DNA of 64,000 nucleotides from Flavobacterium sp. ENC (GCF_020991415.1 NZ_JAJMOY010000011.1:1-64000), one strand, 5' to 3'. Positions 43,361 through 53,799 are shown, counted from the stretch's first letter. Translations and numbers: made by a program. The notes: generated by a model from the letters alone, not told the origin.

Positions 43361-44776
43361 TTAATCATTCCATTCCGTATGAAAGACACCCGGGGCATCG
43401 ATACGTTCGTAAGTATGCGCTCCAAAATAGTCACGCTGTGCCTGAATGAGGTTGGTTGGAAGATTTTCAGATCGGTAAGCATCAAAATAAGCCAGTGAGT
43501 TCATTAGTCCTGCTACAGGCAATCCTTTTTGTACGGCATACTGAATGACTGCTCTGGTTCCGGCCTGACTCTGATTCAGTTTTTCTGCAATAGTATCATC
43601 TAAAAGGATGTTGGCTAAGTGGGGTTCTGCTGCAAATGCTTTTCGGAAATCTTCCAGCACATTGGCACGAATGATACAGCCTCCACGCCATATTTTGGTA
43701 ACAGTCTCCAGATTTAATTCGTAATTGTATTCTTTAGAAGCCGTTCTAAGCTGTGCCAGTCCCTGCGCATAGGTAATCAGGATAGCAAAAAACAATGTTT
43801 CTTTAAGGGAATCAATGGCTTCTGCCGTATTTACAGCTGGCGCATCAGTATTCCAGATCAGTTTTTTGGCTGCCTCAATTCTTTCAGGTTTGCTTTTCGA
43901 CATGTCGCGCATCACTACTGCAGCATCGATGGTCGGAACCGGAACCTGAAGGTCCATGGCATTCTGGGAAGTCCATTTTCCTGTTCCTTTAGATTTGGCC
44001 CAGTCTGATATCTGGTTGATAAGTCGTTGACCGTTAGTGTCTTTTTGTTTCAGGATATGGCCTGTTATTTCGATCAGGTAAGATTTAAGATCATTCTCGT
44101 TCCACTCTTCAAAAGTTTTCTGAATCGTATCTTCATCGAGATTATAACCTCGTTTCATCAGGTCATAAATTTCCGAGATAAGCTGCATAATTCCGTATTC
44201 GATTCCGTTGTGAACCATTTTAACGTAGTTCCCTGCAGATCCGTTTCCTAAATATTCTACACAAGGTTCTCCGTCCACTTTTGCTGCTATAGCTTCAAAA
44301 ATAGGGCGCAGTCTTTCGTAGGCTTTTTTATCTCCTCCGGGCATCATACTTGGACCGAATCTGGCACCTTTTTCACCTCCGGAAATTCCCATACCGAAAA
44401 AGTGGATTCCTTTAGCCGATAATTCGAGGAACCTGCGATCTGTATCGGTAAAATAAGTATTACCGCCATCAATGATAATATCGCCTTCCTCAAGGTGCGG
44501 AAGCAGGCTCTGAATGGCGCTGTCGACAGGTTTTCCGGCAGGAACCAATAGCATTATAGCTCTTGGACGCTGTAAAAGCCCGACAAAATGTGTAACGTCT
44601 GTTGTTGCTTCGAGTGTATGTTCGGCATCAGCTTCCTGCTGAAGAGAGTTGACCTTTTCGGCATCTAAATCCAAACCTGCTGCGGCAAATTTTTGGCTGG
44701 CAATGTTTAAAAGTAAGTTACGGCCCATTACGCCGAGACCGACAATGCCAAAATCAAATGTGTTCATAGTTTTCAA
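43361..44776 (-). CDS. gnd: 6-phosphogluconate dehydrogenase, decarboxylating
   Basis: 471 residues, the size of the long (enterobacterial and animal) class. Converts 6-phosphogluconate to ribulose-5-phosphate, CO2 and NADPH. The Rossmann GLGVMGRN (13-20), SGGEKGARFGPS (132-143) and the catalytic NYVKMVHNGIEY (183-194, with Lys186, Asn190, Glu193) are present. First gene of the gnd-zwf-pgl operon. Confidence 0.96.
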   Translation of the reverse strand: MKTMNTFDFGIVGLGVMGRNLLLNIASQKFAAAGLDLDAEKVNSLQQEADAEHTLEATTDVTHFVGLLQRPRAIMLLVPAGKPVDSAIQSLLPHLEEGDIIIDGGNTYFTDTDRRFLELSAKGIHFFGMGISGGEKGARFGPSMMPGGDKKAYERLRPIFEAIAAKVDGEPCVEYLGNGSAGNYVKMVHNGIEYGIMQLISEIYDLMKRGYNLDEDTIQKTFEEWNENDLKSYLIEITGHILKQKDTNGQRLINQISDWAKSKGTGKWTSQNAMDLQVPVPTIDAAVVMRDMSKSKPERIEAAKKLIWNTDAPAVNTAEAIDSLKETLFFAILITYAQGLAQLRTASKEYNYELNLETVTKIWRGGCIIRANVLEDFRKAFAAEPHLANILLDDTIAEKLNQSQAGTRAVIQYAVQKGLPVAGLMNSLAYFDAYRSENLPTNLIQAQRDYFGAHTYERIDAPGVFHTEWND

Positions 44777-45129
44777 ATTAACTAAATTATTAGTGTGCTG
44801 TTGTTCACAATACCGCAGGAAAATACGCTGTATTGCTTATGTGGTGCTAAATTAGACAAAAAGGTTGGAATATTAAACAATTAAGCCCGGCCTTTAAATC
44901 TTTGACACATAAACAGCTCATACAGCTAAATATAAGGAAAAGTCGCATAAGACGGAGAGGTTTCCGAAGCTGCTTTTTCAAACGCGGCGTAAATTATTTT
45001 TTTGTTATAAAATGACTGTTGGTTCGCGATCAAATATTAATAAATCATTAAATGACCGGGCTGATAAAATAACCGATGTTAGTTTAAGATAATTTTGTAA
45101 GGATTGTTTACCTATTTTAAAACTGCATT
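44777..45129. other. Gap of 353 bases between divergent pathway operon and third sigma gene
   Basis: Should hold the promoters for both directions. For the plus strand a -7 element is seen at 45090-45097. No clear element for the gnd operon was found. Confidence 0.5.
45090..45097 (+). promoter_or_regulatory. -7 element of the third sigma gene
   Basis: TAATTTTG matches TAnnTTTG, 33 bases before the ATG at 45130. No TTTG is seen at the expected -33 position. Confidence 0.4.
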
Positions 45130-45696
45130 ATGAATACTATTTTGATCACCGGATTGCGCGATGGAGACGATTCTTGTTTTAAGGAAATCTATGAGCTATA
45201 TCATTTCAAGGTATTTTGTTTTGTAAAGAAATATACAGCCCAGCTTGCAGATGCGGAAGATATCACGCAAAATGTCTTTATTCATCTCTGGAAGTACCGC
45301 ACTAAAATTGAGCCGGGAATAGCCCTGGATGCTATTTTGTTTAAGAGCAGTAAACAGGAAATTTCAAAATGGTATAAAAAACAAAATAAAATTATTTCGG
45401 TTGAGTACCTGCAATTGGTAAAAGAACTGGACAGTTCTGAAGAAATTGACGAGAATATTTCCGTGAAAATGGAAAAATTAGAAATGCTCTTGCAGCAGAT
45501 TCCCGAGAAAAGAAGAAAAATTTTTACACTGCATAAATTTGAAGAAATGAGTTATAAGGAAATTGCGATAGAAATGGGCATGTCTCAAAGTGCCGTGGCC
45601 AATCAGATTTCCAAAACACTGCAATACCTGAAAAAGAATTCCGTAAAAAGCTACGAACTGTACTGGTTTGCTTTACTATTCCTCAACCAGTATTAA
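45130..45696 (+). CDS. ECF sigma factor (third set)
   Basis: 188 residues. Region 2 at about 17-60 (FKEIYELYHFKVFCFVKKY, DITQNVFIHLWKYR) and region 4 at about 118-172 (IPEKRRKIFTLHKFEEMSYKEIAIEMGMSQSAVANQI in parts). A short hydrophobic C-terminal extension (ELYWFALLFLNQY) is unusual and might touch the membrane or the anti-sigma factor. It precedes FecR and a TonB receptor. Confidence 0.95.
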   Translation: MNTILITGLRDGDDSCFKEIYELYHFKVFCFVKKYTAQLADAEDITQNVFIHLWKYRTKIEPGIALDAILFKSSKQEISKWYKKQNKIISVEYLQLVKELDSSEEIDENISVKMEKLEMLLQQIPEKRRKIFTLHKFEEMSYKEIAIEMGMSQSAVANQISKTLQYLKKNSVKSYELYWFALLFLNQY

Positions 45697-45972
45697 GAAC
45701 TTCCTTTTTATTTTACTTCCCTGCCTTATTCCCCCTGAAAGTATCAGGCAATGATTTGAATCCGGGCTCTTATGTAAATTAAATGTAACCTCTTTTTAAG
45801 TGTTTTTTGATAAAAGGCTGTATACTAGGGCTTTGTTTATATTTATTTTTTTACATCATTAACAAAACGTTAAGTGTCCTGTACCCCCGTGATTTTTTGA
45901 ACCCGAATAATCTAATGTAGTTAAGCAGGAGATATTCAGGTTTCCCTGTACAATTAATTTTACGGATACATA

Positions 45973-46818
45973 ATGAAATCGAACAGACTACGTGAAGAAT
46001 GGGATGCGTTGCCGCAGAAAGGAATATTCTCTGATGAAATAAAATTCAGGATGTGGAACAGGATCCAGAATGCCACAATTAAAAAGCGCAGACGTAATTA
46101 TCAAAAAGCAATTGCGGCCTGTATAATTCTTTTTATCTCTGTTGCAGGCTATCAGTCTTTTTCTGCATTAGATTTTGCTGCAAGTCCAAAAGTGCTCACT
46201 CAGACGTTTCCTCAGGACATCCGATTGCTGCGCTTGTCGGATGGAACAAAAGTCTGGGTGAATGAAAATACCCAAATCGAATATCCGGAACATTTTGCTG
46301 CCAACGAACGAATCGTCACATTAAAAGGGGAAGCTTTTTTTGAAGTGGCACGAGATACCACAAGGCCTTTTATTATTAGCTCCGGGGATATCAAAACAAC
46401 AGTGCTGGGTACTTCTTTTGATGTGAAAGCCTACGGAAAAATAGCAGAAGTAAATGTAAGGACGGGTAAGGTAAAAGTAGAAAGCTCCCAAAATACTGTT
46501 TTTTTAGAAAGAGGGGATGCAGCCCTGCTTAGTCCCGAAAATAAGACCCTCAAAAAACACAGAATAACGGTTTTGGAACCGGAATGGAAAAAAGCACTGC
46601 TGGATGTTGATGGTTTAAGTCTGGTGACTGTTATTCAAAAATTGCAGGCAGATCACACTTTTACGCTCGAATACGCCAGTGAAAATTTAAAATTACTGCA
46701 GCTAAAAGGAACCCTCGATACCAGACAAGGTGTTCCGGAAATATTGCAGACCATTGCTTTTGCTTTAGAGGTAAAGATCAAACCCGTTGCTAACAACACC
46801 TATATCGTTAGCCAATAG
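45973..46818 (+). CDS. FecR-type anti-sigma factor (third set)
   Basis: 281 residues: short cytoplasmic N-terminus, transmembrane helix (about 45-63, AIAACIILFISVAGYQSF), FecR domain (about 75-180: DIRLLRLSDGTKVWVNENTQ, GEAFFEVARDTTRPF, TVLGTSFDVKAYG) and a C-terminal DUF4974-like region. It lies 276 bases after the sigma gene, farther than usual. Confidence 0.95.
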   Translation: MKSNRLREEWDALPQKGIFSDEIKFRMWNRIQNATIKKRRRNYQKAIAACIILFISVAGYQSFSALDFAASPKVLTQTFPQDIRLLRLSDGTKVWVNENTQIEYPEHFAANERIVTLKGEAFFEVARDTTRPFIISSGDIKTTVLGTSFDVKAYGKIAEVNVRTGKVKVESSQNTVFLERGDAALLSPENKTLKKHRITVLEPEWKKALLDVDGLSLVTVIQKLQADHTFTLEYASENLKLLQLKGTLDTRQGVPEILQTIAFALEVKIKPVANNTYIVSQ

Positions 46819-46903
46819 CAAACAGCCTTGTTGCAGTTTTCCAAAAATACCACAAAATAGAAACTAAAATAAACCATACACACCTAAAACAAATTATTTA
46901 CTT

Positions 46904-49900
46904 ATGAGCGATTTTTTCAGGCAATTTTCAATTGCCGTACAAATTCTGTTTTTTAGCCTGTTTCTCGGTACAGCAGAGATATATGCACAATCTGGCACTG
47001 TGTCAGTAGATTTCAGGAATGCTTCTCCAAAAGATATTTTTGAAAATTTAGAATCCCGGACTCCCTATCGCTTTATTTATCAAAAAGACATCGATTTTAG
47101 TAAACCGCTTGTCACGCTAAAAAAAGACAATGTCAGCATTGATGTGATATTGCAGGAACTTCAGGTGCTGACCAACTTAAATTTCAGAAGAAACAACACC
47201 AATATTGCGGTCAATAAAAAAATAGCTTCCACCAAAAAGGTGGGTAATATTTCGGGAAAAGTGGTCGATAAAAACGGTCTTGCTTTACCGGGAGCTTCAG
47301 TAAAAGTAGTGGAGACCGGAAATACAACGGTCTCAGATTTCGACGGAAATTATTCTTTTAGTCTGGAAGAGGGAACTTATGCGCTGGAAATCAGTTACGT
47401 ATCCTTTCAGACGCAGAAAATTACCGATATAAAAGTTTCCGCTGAATCGGATGCTGTATTGAATGTAGTGCTGAAAGATGATGCCGAATCACTAAATGAG
47501 GTGGTCATTACCCAAACCTATCAGAAAGCGACTGCCTCAACAGAAGGAATGCTGTTGCAGCAAAAAAAAGCGGCTCAGTTTTCGGATGGTATTTCTGCCG
47601 AACAAATTGCCAGAACACCGGACAAAGATGTCGGAAGTACCTTAAAAAGAATTACAGGCGTAACGACAATTGACGACAAATATGTAGTCGTGCGTTCTAT
47701 GGGCGAACGTTGGAACCAGGCAGTAATGGATGGTGTGAATCTCCCGAGTACCGATCCCAACCAGCAGCAGTTTAATTTTGATATCATTCCGACCGCTATG
47801 GTAGAAAGTGTTATTGTCAGTAAAAATGCTACTCCGGATATGAATGCCAATTTTGCGGGTGGATATGTAGAAGTGAAAACCAAAGATATTCCAAAGAAAA
47901 ATTTTATGACATTCACTATCGGAACTTCCTACAACAGCCGAAGCACTTTTAAGGATCGCCTGACCAAACAGGAAGGGGAAAACGATTATATCGGATTTGA
48001 TGATGGCAGCAGAAGTTATCCTTCCGGTTTGGTCAATATCGCTGTACCTACTACCGAAGCGGCATCAGGGCCATTTTTAGAACAATCCAAAAGGTTTACC
48101 CAGGATAATTTTACAACCTATAAAACCTATGCAGCACCGGGAACTTCGATGCAATTTGCAGTAGGCCGGGTGTATGAATTGAAGGACAATAACAAATTTG
48201 GTTTTGTGGGTTCCCTTATTTTCAAAAACACACAGGATCAGTTAAAAATTGACCATACCGAAAGAGGAACGTTTATGACCAACTCTGAGTTTACGCCGGA
48301 AAAAGAAAATGGGTATTCAACTTTCAAAAGATACGGATATAAAAATTCAGGTGCTTCCTATAACTTCAATTCTACATTGGGGGGGATGTTTAATGCGGGA
48401 ATTCAGTTGGGAAAGCATAAAATTACAACCCGCAATACCTACATGCATATGTATGACAATCAGCTTACGCAAATTACGGGCTGGAATTTTTATGCCGGAA
48501 ATATAGAAGGAATTGTAAACGGAAGTTACCTGCCTTTAACAAAAGAAACAGATTATCCGATTTACCAGACTTTTATCCAGAATAAAATAGAAGGAAATCA
48601 TCGTTTTGAAAATTTCGAAATCAATTGGTTTGGTGCGTATGCGAATACTTCCAAAGACACTAAAGACGCCACTTTTTTAACCAGTAACAGAAGAAAAGTG
48701 GGAGACGATGTGCAGCTGTATCAGCAAATTTATAATTCTGATCCGGATGTATTTAAAAGATCCAATTTCACTAATAATGAAAAAGATTATAACGTCGGAA
48801 TCAATTTTAATTATGCTTTTGATATTGGGGAATCCATTAAAAATAATGTGAAGGCAGGTTATTTCGGTACTTACAAAAAAGCGACTAATCAACAGGAATC
48901 TTCCGCGCTGAATGTAGTAGGGCAGGGAACCGATAAAGCTATTGTTGATTTTCCAATCTCCCAATTGCTCGACGGTTCGTATTATCGCTGGGGTGGCTTC
49001 GGCTGGAACAGAATTGCCAGTTACGGTAACGAATATATAGGAGATGTTAAAATTCATTCTCCTTTTTTAATGCTCGATAACAAAATTACCCAATACATAC
49101 GATTGGTATGGGGTATGCGTGCCGAAAGTTATGTGTACACCCAGATTGCCAGCCAGTCTGATAATTCGGGCAGTTTTGAAACCGTACAGAAAGACGATGA
49201 TATCTGGCAATATCTTCCTTCGGCCAATCTAACAGTAAGCCCGACCAATAAAATGAATGTGAGGCTGGGGTATAACAAATCGGTGCTGCGTCCGCAATTT
49301 TCAGAACGACTAAATATGCCTTATTACGATCCGTTACGCGATGCAAAAGTGCTGAATTATACGGGCGGTATCGTTTCTACTATAGTCGATAATTATGATT
49401 TCAAGACCGAGTGGTTTCCTTCGCAGGGAGAAATCCTTTCTTTTGGAGTTTATTACAAAAACATCAAAAATCCAATCGAAGGCGTTACACAGATCGGAAA
49501 CGACGGAGGTTCTCGTACCATCTTCAATATGAATTCCGACAGCGCTAAACTTTTCGGAGTGGAGTTTGAAATTTATAAAAACCTGTCTTTTCTGGGTGAA
49601 GGAGATCTCTTAAAGAAAATATTCCTGTGCGGTAATGCGGCATTCAATGATACGAAGGTTACCGGATATGTAAACATTGATGGTACGGGAGGACTTTATG
49701 AAGCAAACAGGCCTTTATACGGTCAGGCGCCTTACAATTACAATTTAGGTTTGGACTATATAGGAGAACGTTTCGGATTTAGTGTCAGACACAATGCCAT
49801 TGGTGATCAGTATATTTTAGTAGGGTTTGATTATCAGGCAGAAGAAATCAGAATGCCGTATGCGGTTACGGATGCCCAGATCAGCTATAAGTTTTTTAAG

Positions 49901-50137
49901 GAAAAAAATTTAGAACTCAAATTAGGGATTAAGAATCTTTTTGATACGGCTATCGAGACTTATAACAATGCCAACAGCTATTCGAAAATTCAGGATTTTG
50001 AATATGGATCCAATCCAAGGGATCAGACCGCGTTAGGTGCCGGAGCAACAGATAAATATGATCCTTATATCGACCGAAAATTGTTTAAAGCCTGGAGCGG
50101 AAGAACCATCAGTTTTTCTATGAATTATTATTTTTAG
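46904..50137 (+). CDS. TonB-dependent receptor with STN domain (third set)
   Basis: 1077 residues. Signal peptide (about 8-28, ending EIYAQ), STN domain (about 32-105), carboxypeptidase-like beta domain (about 113-195: LALPGASVKVVETGNTTVSDFDG in parts), plug domain (about 215-330: SAEQIARTPDKDVGSTLKRI, VVRSMGERWNQAVMDGVNLPS, GGYVEVKTKDIP) and a barrel. It is not of SusC type. The genes downstream (lipoproteins, a T9SS protein and an S41 peptidase) may form its system. The ligand is unknown. Confidence 0.94.
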   Translation: MSDFFRQFSIAVQILFFSLFLGTAEIYAQSGTVSVDFRNASPKDIFENLESRTPYRFIYQKDIDFSKPLVTLKKDNVSIDVILQELQVLTNLNFRRNNTNIAVNKKIASTKKVGNISGKVVDKNGLALPGASVKVVETGNTTVSDFDGNYSFSLEEGTYALEISYVSFQTQKITDIKVSAESDAVLNVVLKDDAESLNEVVITQTYQKATASTEGMLLQQKKAAQFSDGISAEQIARTPDKDVGSTLKRITGVTTIDDKYVVVRSMGERWNQAVMDGVNLPSTDPNQQQFNFDIIPTAMVESVIVSKNATPDMNANFAGGYVEVKTKDIPKKNFMTFTIGTSYNSRSTFKDRLTKQEGENDYIGFDDGSRSYPSGLVNIAVPTTEAASGPFLEQSKRFTQDNFTTYKTYAAPGTSMQFAVGRVYELKDNNKFGFVGSLIFKNTQDQLKIDHTERGTFMTNSEFTPEKENGYSTFKRYGYKNSGASYNFNSTLGGMFNAGIQLGKHKITTRNTYMHMYDNQLTQITGWNFYAGNIEGIVNGSYLPLTKETDYPIYQTFIQNKIEGNHRFENFEINWFGAYANTSKDTKDATFLTSNRRKVGDDVQLYQQIYNSDPDVFKRSNFTNNEKDYNVGINFNYAFDIGESIKNNVKAGYFGTYKKATNQQESSALNVVGQGTDKAIVDFPISQLLDGSYYRWGGFGWNRIASYGNEYIGDVKIHSPFLMLDNKITQYIRLVWGMRAESYVYTQIASQSDNSGSFETVQKDDDIWQYLPSANLTVSPTNKMNVRLGYNKSVLRPQFSERLNMPYYDPLRDAKVLNYTGGIVSTIVDNYDFKTEWFPSQGEILSFGVYYKNIKNPIEGVTQIGNDGGSRTIFNMNSDSAKLFGVEFEIYKNLSFLGEGDLLKKIFLCGNAAFNDTKVTGYVNIDGTGGLYEANRPLYGQAPYNYNLGLDYIGERFGFSVRHNAIGDQYILVGFDYQAEEIRMPYAVTDAQISYKFFKEKNLELKLGIKNLFDTAIETYNNANSYSKIQDFEYGSNPRDQTALGAGATDKYDPYIDRKLFKAWSGRTISFSMNYYF

Positions 50138-50628
50138 TAACATTAGATTGTCGATTTCAACAATAAAAGACTACTAAAATTAAGAAAACGTTAAGGATAA
50201 ATTTTAACGTGATTTTTTCGGCTGTTGAAATCTAATATATATAAAGGACCATAGATTTTTTAATAACCATAAAATCGGTCTTCAAATTAATTTCTTTGAA
50301 AAAGGGTTGCAAGTAATACTAAACATTTCAGACGTACATAATCTGCAAAAAAAACCAGACCGGAAAGCGGATCAAAATGGTACAATAGATTTTCACGTTC
50401 TCCAATATTTTCGGTAGTGTTTGTTTCCGTTTAGAAGAGAAATAACCCTTTCGCTGTGCCCTGAGAGTGAAAGAAGAATAAACAGGGATAAGTTTCCGGC
50501 GGTAAAGCGGAAGCTTATGATAAAAGACTTTACCAAAAGGAAAGGTCAGAGGGAAGAAAATTTGCTGCTCTCCCCAAAGACCTCATATGTAAAATACAAG
50601 CAGCAAAGTTAATCAAAATTCAGTTATC
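50138..50628. other. Gap of 491 bases
   Basis: Very AT-rich. No terminator of the classical kind follows the receptor gene. A 63-codon ORF at 50421-50612 is rich in charged residues and lacks support. The sequence before 50629 could hold a promoter, but I saw no consensus. Confidence 0.45.
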
Positions 50629-51930
50629 ATGAAAAAAGTTTTTTTGTTCGCGATTGCCATTATTTTCTTCAATTCTTGTCAAAATGATGAAGCAAGTTCT
50701 GATTCTTCATTTGCAATGAAATCTGCCAGCGCAGATTATTCAGGTTATCCTTCCACAGTACAAACTGTAAGTGGTAACATTACTACTAATACTACCTGGA
50801 CAAACGACAGAGTTTGGGAAGTGAGTGGAGTTGTTCGTGTAATAGGGGCAAAATTAACTATACAACCTGGAACTTTCATCAAAGCTAAAGTATTAGCTAG
50901 TGGTGCTACAGGTGTAGTAGTAATTACTAAAACAGGTCAGATTGATGCTCAGGGTACTGCAACAGCGCCTGTAATCTTTACAAGTTATAATTTGTTAGAC
51001 GGAAATGCTGCTACAAAAGCAACTCCCGGAGATTTTGGCGGAGTTGTTCTTTTAGGAGATGCTCAGGTAAATACAGGTGTGACTACTAATATTATTGAAG
51101 GTTTAGGAGATCAGCCAACACCTTCTGATTTTTATTACGGAGGAACTAACAATACACATAGTGCAGGAGCTTTAAACTATGTTCGTATCGAGTATGCAGG
51201 CCGTATTTTAGATGCAGCTACAGGTGTTGAAATCAATGGTTTAACTTGTGGTGGTGTTGGTAGCGGTACTGTTATTAATCACGTTCAGGTATCTTACGGA
51301 AGAGATGATTCATTCGAATTCTTCGGAGGAACAGTAAATGCAAGCCATTTAGTTTCTTTTGCACCGGATGATGACAACTTCGATTTCGATTTTGGTTACA
51401 CAGGTACTATTAACAAAGCGATAGCGATTGCAGATAAAAATTCAACACACAGTTTAAGCGGTGGAAACCCGGATTCAAACGGTATCGAATTAGATAACAA
51501 CGCAACTGGTACATCTACTACACTTATTACAAGACCGGTAATTTCTGAATTATCTATCATTGGTGCAAGTGCAATTGCAGGTGGAGCGCTTTATGAAAAT
51601 GCAATCCACGTACGCAGATTAGGACAAATCAGCCTTACAAATGCTACGGTAACAGGATATGTTACAGGAATCAGATTTGAGTCTCCTTCATTACCAGCAA
51701 GTTCTGCAAGAAGCTTTTTATCAGTACATGCTTTCACTGATCCTATATTGCCGGTTGGAACATCTTTAGGTGCAGGAAGTTCTCCAGCATCTACTGCTAC
51801 TCTTGCTGATTCATGGGGTTTAACACAACCATTTTTTAATGATGGTACATTAAACTTAGCAGGAGCTACAGGTGCATTTAAGACAGAACAAAACTGGACA
51901 AACACCTGGACAAAATTTATTAATTTCTAA
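50629..51930 (+). CDS. Surface lipoprotein, beta-helix-like, function unknown
   Basis: 433 residues. Lipoprotein signal (FFNSC, lipid Cys17). The body is rich in Gly, Thr, Asn and Val with repeated short strands (GVVVITKTGQIDAQGTATAPVIFTS in parts; FDFDFGYTGTINKAIAI), suggesting a right-handed beta-helix. Homologues are common beside TonB receptors of Bacteroidota. No catalytic motif. Its codon use is closer to highly expressed genes (many repeated AAA, GGA, ACT), which may mean abundant expression. Confidence 0.75.
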   Translation: MKKVFLFAIAIIFFNSCQNDEASSDSSFAMKSASADYSGYPSTVQTVSGNITTNTTWTNDRVWEVSGVVRVIGAKLTIQPGTFIKAKVLASGATGVVVITKTGQIDAQGTATAPVIFTSYNLLDGNAATKATPGDFGGVVLLGDAQVNTGVTTNIIEGLGDQPTPSDFYYGGTNNTHSAGALNYVRIEYAGRILDAATGVEINGLTCGGVGSGTVINHVQVSYGRDDSFEFFGGTVNASHLVSFAPDDDNFDFDFGYTGTINKAIAIADKNSTHSLSGGNPDSNGIELDNNATGTSTTLITRPVISELSIIGASAIAGGALYENAIHVRRLGQISLTNATVTGYVTGIRFESPSLPASSARSFLSVHAFTDPILPVGTSLGAGSSPASTATLADSWGLTQPFFNDGTLNLAGATGAFKTEQNWTNTWTKFINF

Positions 51931-51961
51931 TAAATACCATAATTATTAAATAACTTAACGG

Positions 51962-52057
51962 GGCTGTCTAAAAAGTGTGTTTATTGTTTTTTTACTAAAG
52001 AGGAGGATATATCGTATGCAGTGTTGGTATGCATCTGTCCTCACTTTTTAGGCAGCC
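51962..52057. repeat. Inverted-repeat element of about 96 bases (terminator or MITE)
   Basis: Left arm GGCTGTCTAAAAAGTG (51962-51977) and right arm CACTTTTTAGGCAGCC (52042-52057) pair with one mismatch, around 64 bases of unrelated sequence. The arm resembles the ends of some insertion sequences. No direct target repeat was seen. It also lies where a terminator is expected. Confidence 0.55.
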
Positions 52058-52078
52058 TTTGTTTTAAAAATCAAAAAA

Positions 52079-52924
52079 ATGAAAAAAAAATTACTTGTAT
52101 TTGTTTTTATGCTTATTTCCGGAATCGCATCTGCTCAATTCACCATATGGGAGGATGATTTTGAAGATTCAGATGTGTCTGACTGGACTTTAATAGATAC
52201 GGACGGAGATGCCGTTAACTGGATTACGCGTACCAATATTCAGGTAGATGAAAATTATGCTGTGATAGAAGGTACTTACAAAATATTAGGTACTTATAAT
52301 ATCAATACGGAAACGCTGGAGTCTCTTGGACATACACAAAAAAACTGGGCAATTGCTCCGGCAGTCGATTTGTCTTTTTACAGCGGCGGAATGCAATTAA
52401 TCATAAATGCACAAAAAGCAATATTTGATGTCACTAATAATCTATACGTTTACGCCTCTGTCACAGATACGGCTCCGGGTTCGTTTACCCAAATCGCTAC
52501 TGTAGAAATAAAAAGACAAGATATGATGGCTACTGAATTTAAGGATTTTACAGTAGATATTTCTCAGTTTGCAGGTCAGTCTCAGGTATATTTCGCTCTT
52601 GTAAGCGCACCCGACCTTGCTATTGGTTACGAAATAGACAAAATTTCAATTACGGCGGCTTCCTTAGGACTAGGTGACGTACAGGGAAAAAAAGCAACAG
52701 TACTAAAACAAAATCCTGTAAAAGAGTATTTGCAGCTGCAGTTAAGCGATGCTTTGAATGCATCCGATATTGCCCTAAAAATATACAATACAAGCGGTGC
52801 ATTAGTTAAAAATACCAAATATAGCGACTCAGGTATTTTATTGGATAATCTGTCCACCGGTGTTTATTATCTGGTTTTGGAGGATGGGGAAAGAGTCGAA
52901 AAAATCAAATTTATAAAAGAGTAA
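52079..52924 (+). CDS. T9SS-exported protein with choice-of-anchor J-like domain
   Basis: 281 residues. Signal peptide (1-19, ending ASAQ), a beta-sandwich domain (about 22-195: WEDDFEDSDVSDWTLIDTDGDAVNW in parts, then AIAPAVDLS) of the choice-of-anchor J or cleaved-adhesin type, and a type A T9SS sorting domain (about 205-281, with NPVKEYLQLQLS and the final KIKFIKE). It should be displayed on or released from the surface. Encoded with the third receptor set. Confidence 0.88.
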   Translation: MKKKLLVFVFMLISGIASAQFTIWEDDFEDSDVSDWTLIDTDGDAVNWITRTNIQVDENYAVIEGTYKILGTYNINTETLESLGHTQKNWAIAPAVDLSFYSGGMQLIINAQKAIFDVTNNLYVYASVTDTAPGSFTQIATVEIKRQDMMATEFKDFTVDISQFAGQSQVYFALVSAPDLAIGYEIDKISITAASLGLGDVQGKKATVLKQNPVKEYLQLQLSDALNASDIALKIYNTSGALVKNTKYSDSGILLDNLSTGVYYLVLEDGERVEKIKFIKE

Positions 52925-53025
52925 ATATTGCTTTTTACGGCTGTATTTAGTAAGTCGTTTTTTGGAAGCAAATCCATTAAATCAGAAATCACACATCATT
53001 TTTAAATAATTTACAATTATAACGT

Positions 53026-53799
53026 ATGGATAATTTAGTTAAAATAGTAATTGCTTTTTTAATCACAACTATTTTTCTTTCCTCTTGTACCAATGACAAT
53101 TTAACTCCCTTAAATCAGGAGCAAAAGGCGGGTAAAGTGGTCATAAAAGGATATAATGCAATGCCCGATTCCATTCAGGTTTCGTTAGACGGCAAATTGC
53201 TGATTATAGACAAACATGACGCTTTTTTGAAAAAAATAGAAAAAACATACGAATTTGTATTTTATGATAACAGTACTAAAACAATCGAAATTATCAATAA
53301 AAAAACAAAGCAGGTTTTACATTCCTATAATTTCACTACTGCTAAACCGGTCGATACACTTTCATTTTATGCCAAAGAAAATATTTGGATTGAAAATGTA
53401 CTGTCTCAGAAACCCGGAACTCTGAGTACAACAAAAAGCACTGGATACCGATTTATTTTTCCAAACTTCAATTTGTATGCAAAGAGCAGCTATACGGGTA
53501 CTCTCGATGCGATTATCACAAAAGCAAACGGACAGGAAATCGGGGTAGTTCAGAATATAACCAAAAACAGTTTTAGTGCTTTTCTGGAATTCCCTTTCAG
53601 TTCACCGCCGATCATCAATATTGAGTTGGTAAAACATGGAACCAATGAATCGTACATACCCGGAAAAAAAGTTACTTTTCAGACCATTATGCAGACCAAT
53701 AAATCCAAGTTAATTGTTCTGGAAGAAAAAGCCGATGCCAACGGTGTTTTTTCGGGAGTAGACGGCACGATCAATTTAACCGACTATTTTTCTTTTTAA
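53026..53799 (+). CDS. Lipoprotein of unknown function
   Basis: 257 residues. Lipoprotein signal (FLSSC, lipid Cys about residue 21), then a beta-rich body with several predicted strands (VVIKGYNAMPDSIQVSLDGKL, FYDNSTKTIEIINKKTK). No known family. It lies 101 bases after the T9SS gene and 34 bases before the S41 peptidase gene, suggesting one transcript. Confidence 0.7.
   Translation: MDNLVKIVIAFLITTIFLSSCTNDNLTPLNQEQKAGKVVIKGYNAMPDSIQVSLDGKLLIIDKHDAFLKKIEKTYEFVFYDNSTKTIEIINKKTKQVLHSYNFTTAKPVDTLSFYAKENIWIENVLSQKPGTLSTTKSTGYRFIFPNFNLYAKSSYTGTLDAIITKANGQEIGVVQNITKNSFSAFLEFPFSSPPIINIELVKHGTNESYIPGKKVTFQTIMQTNKSKLIVLEEKADANGVFSGVDGTINLTDYFSF

Noticed and set aside
50421..50612. 63-codon ORF upstream of the lipoprotein
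   Set aside because: Charged, no homology recognisable, no promoter or RBS.
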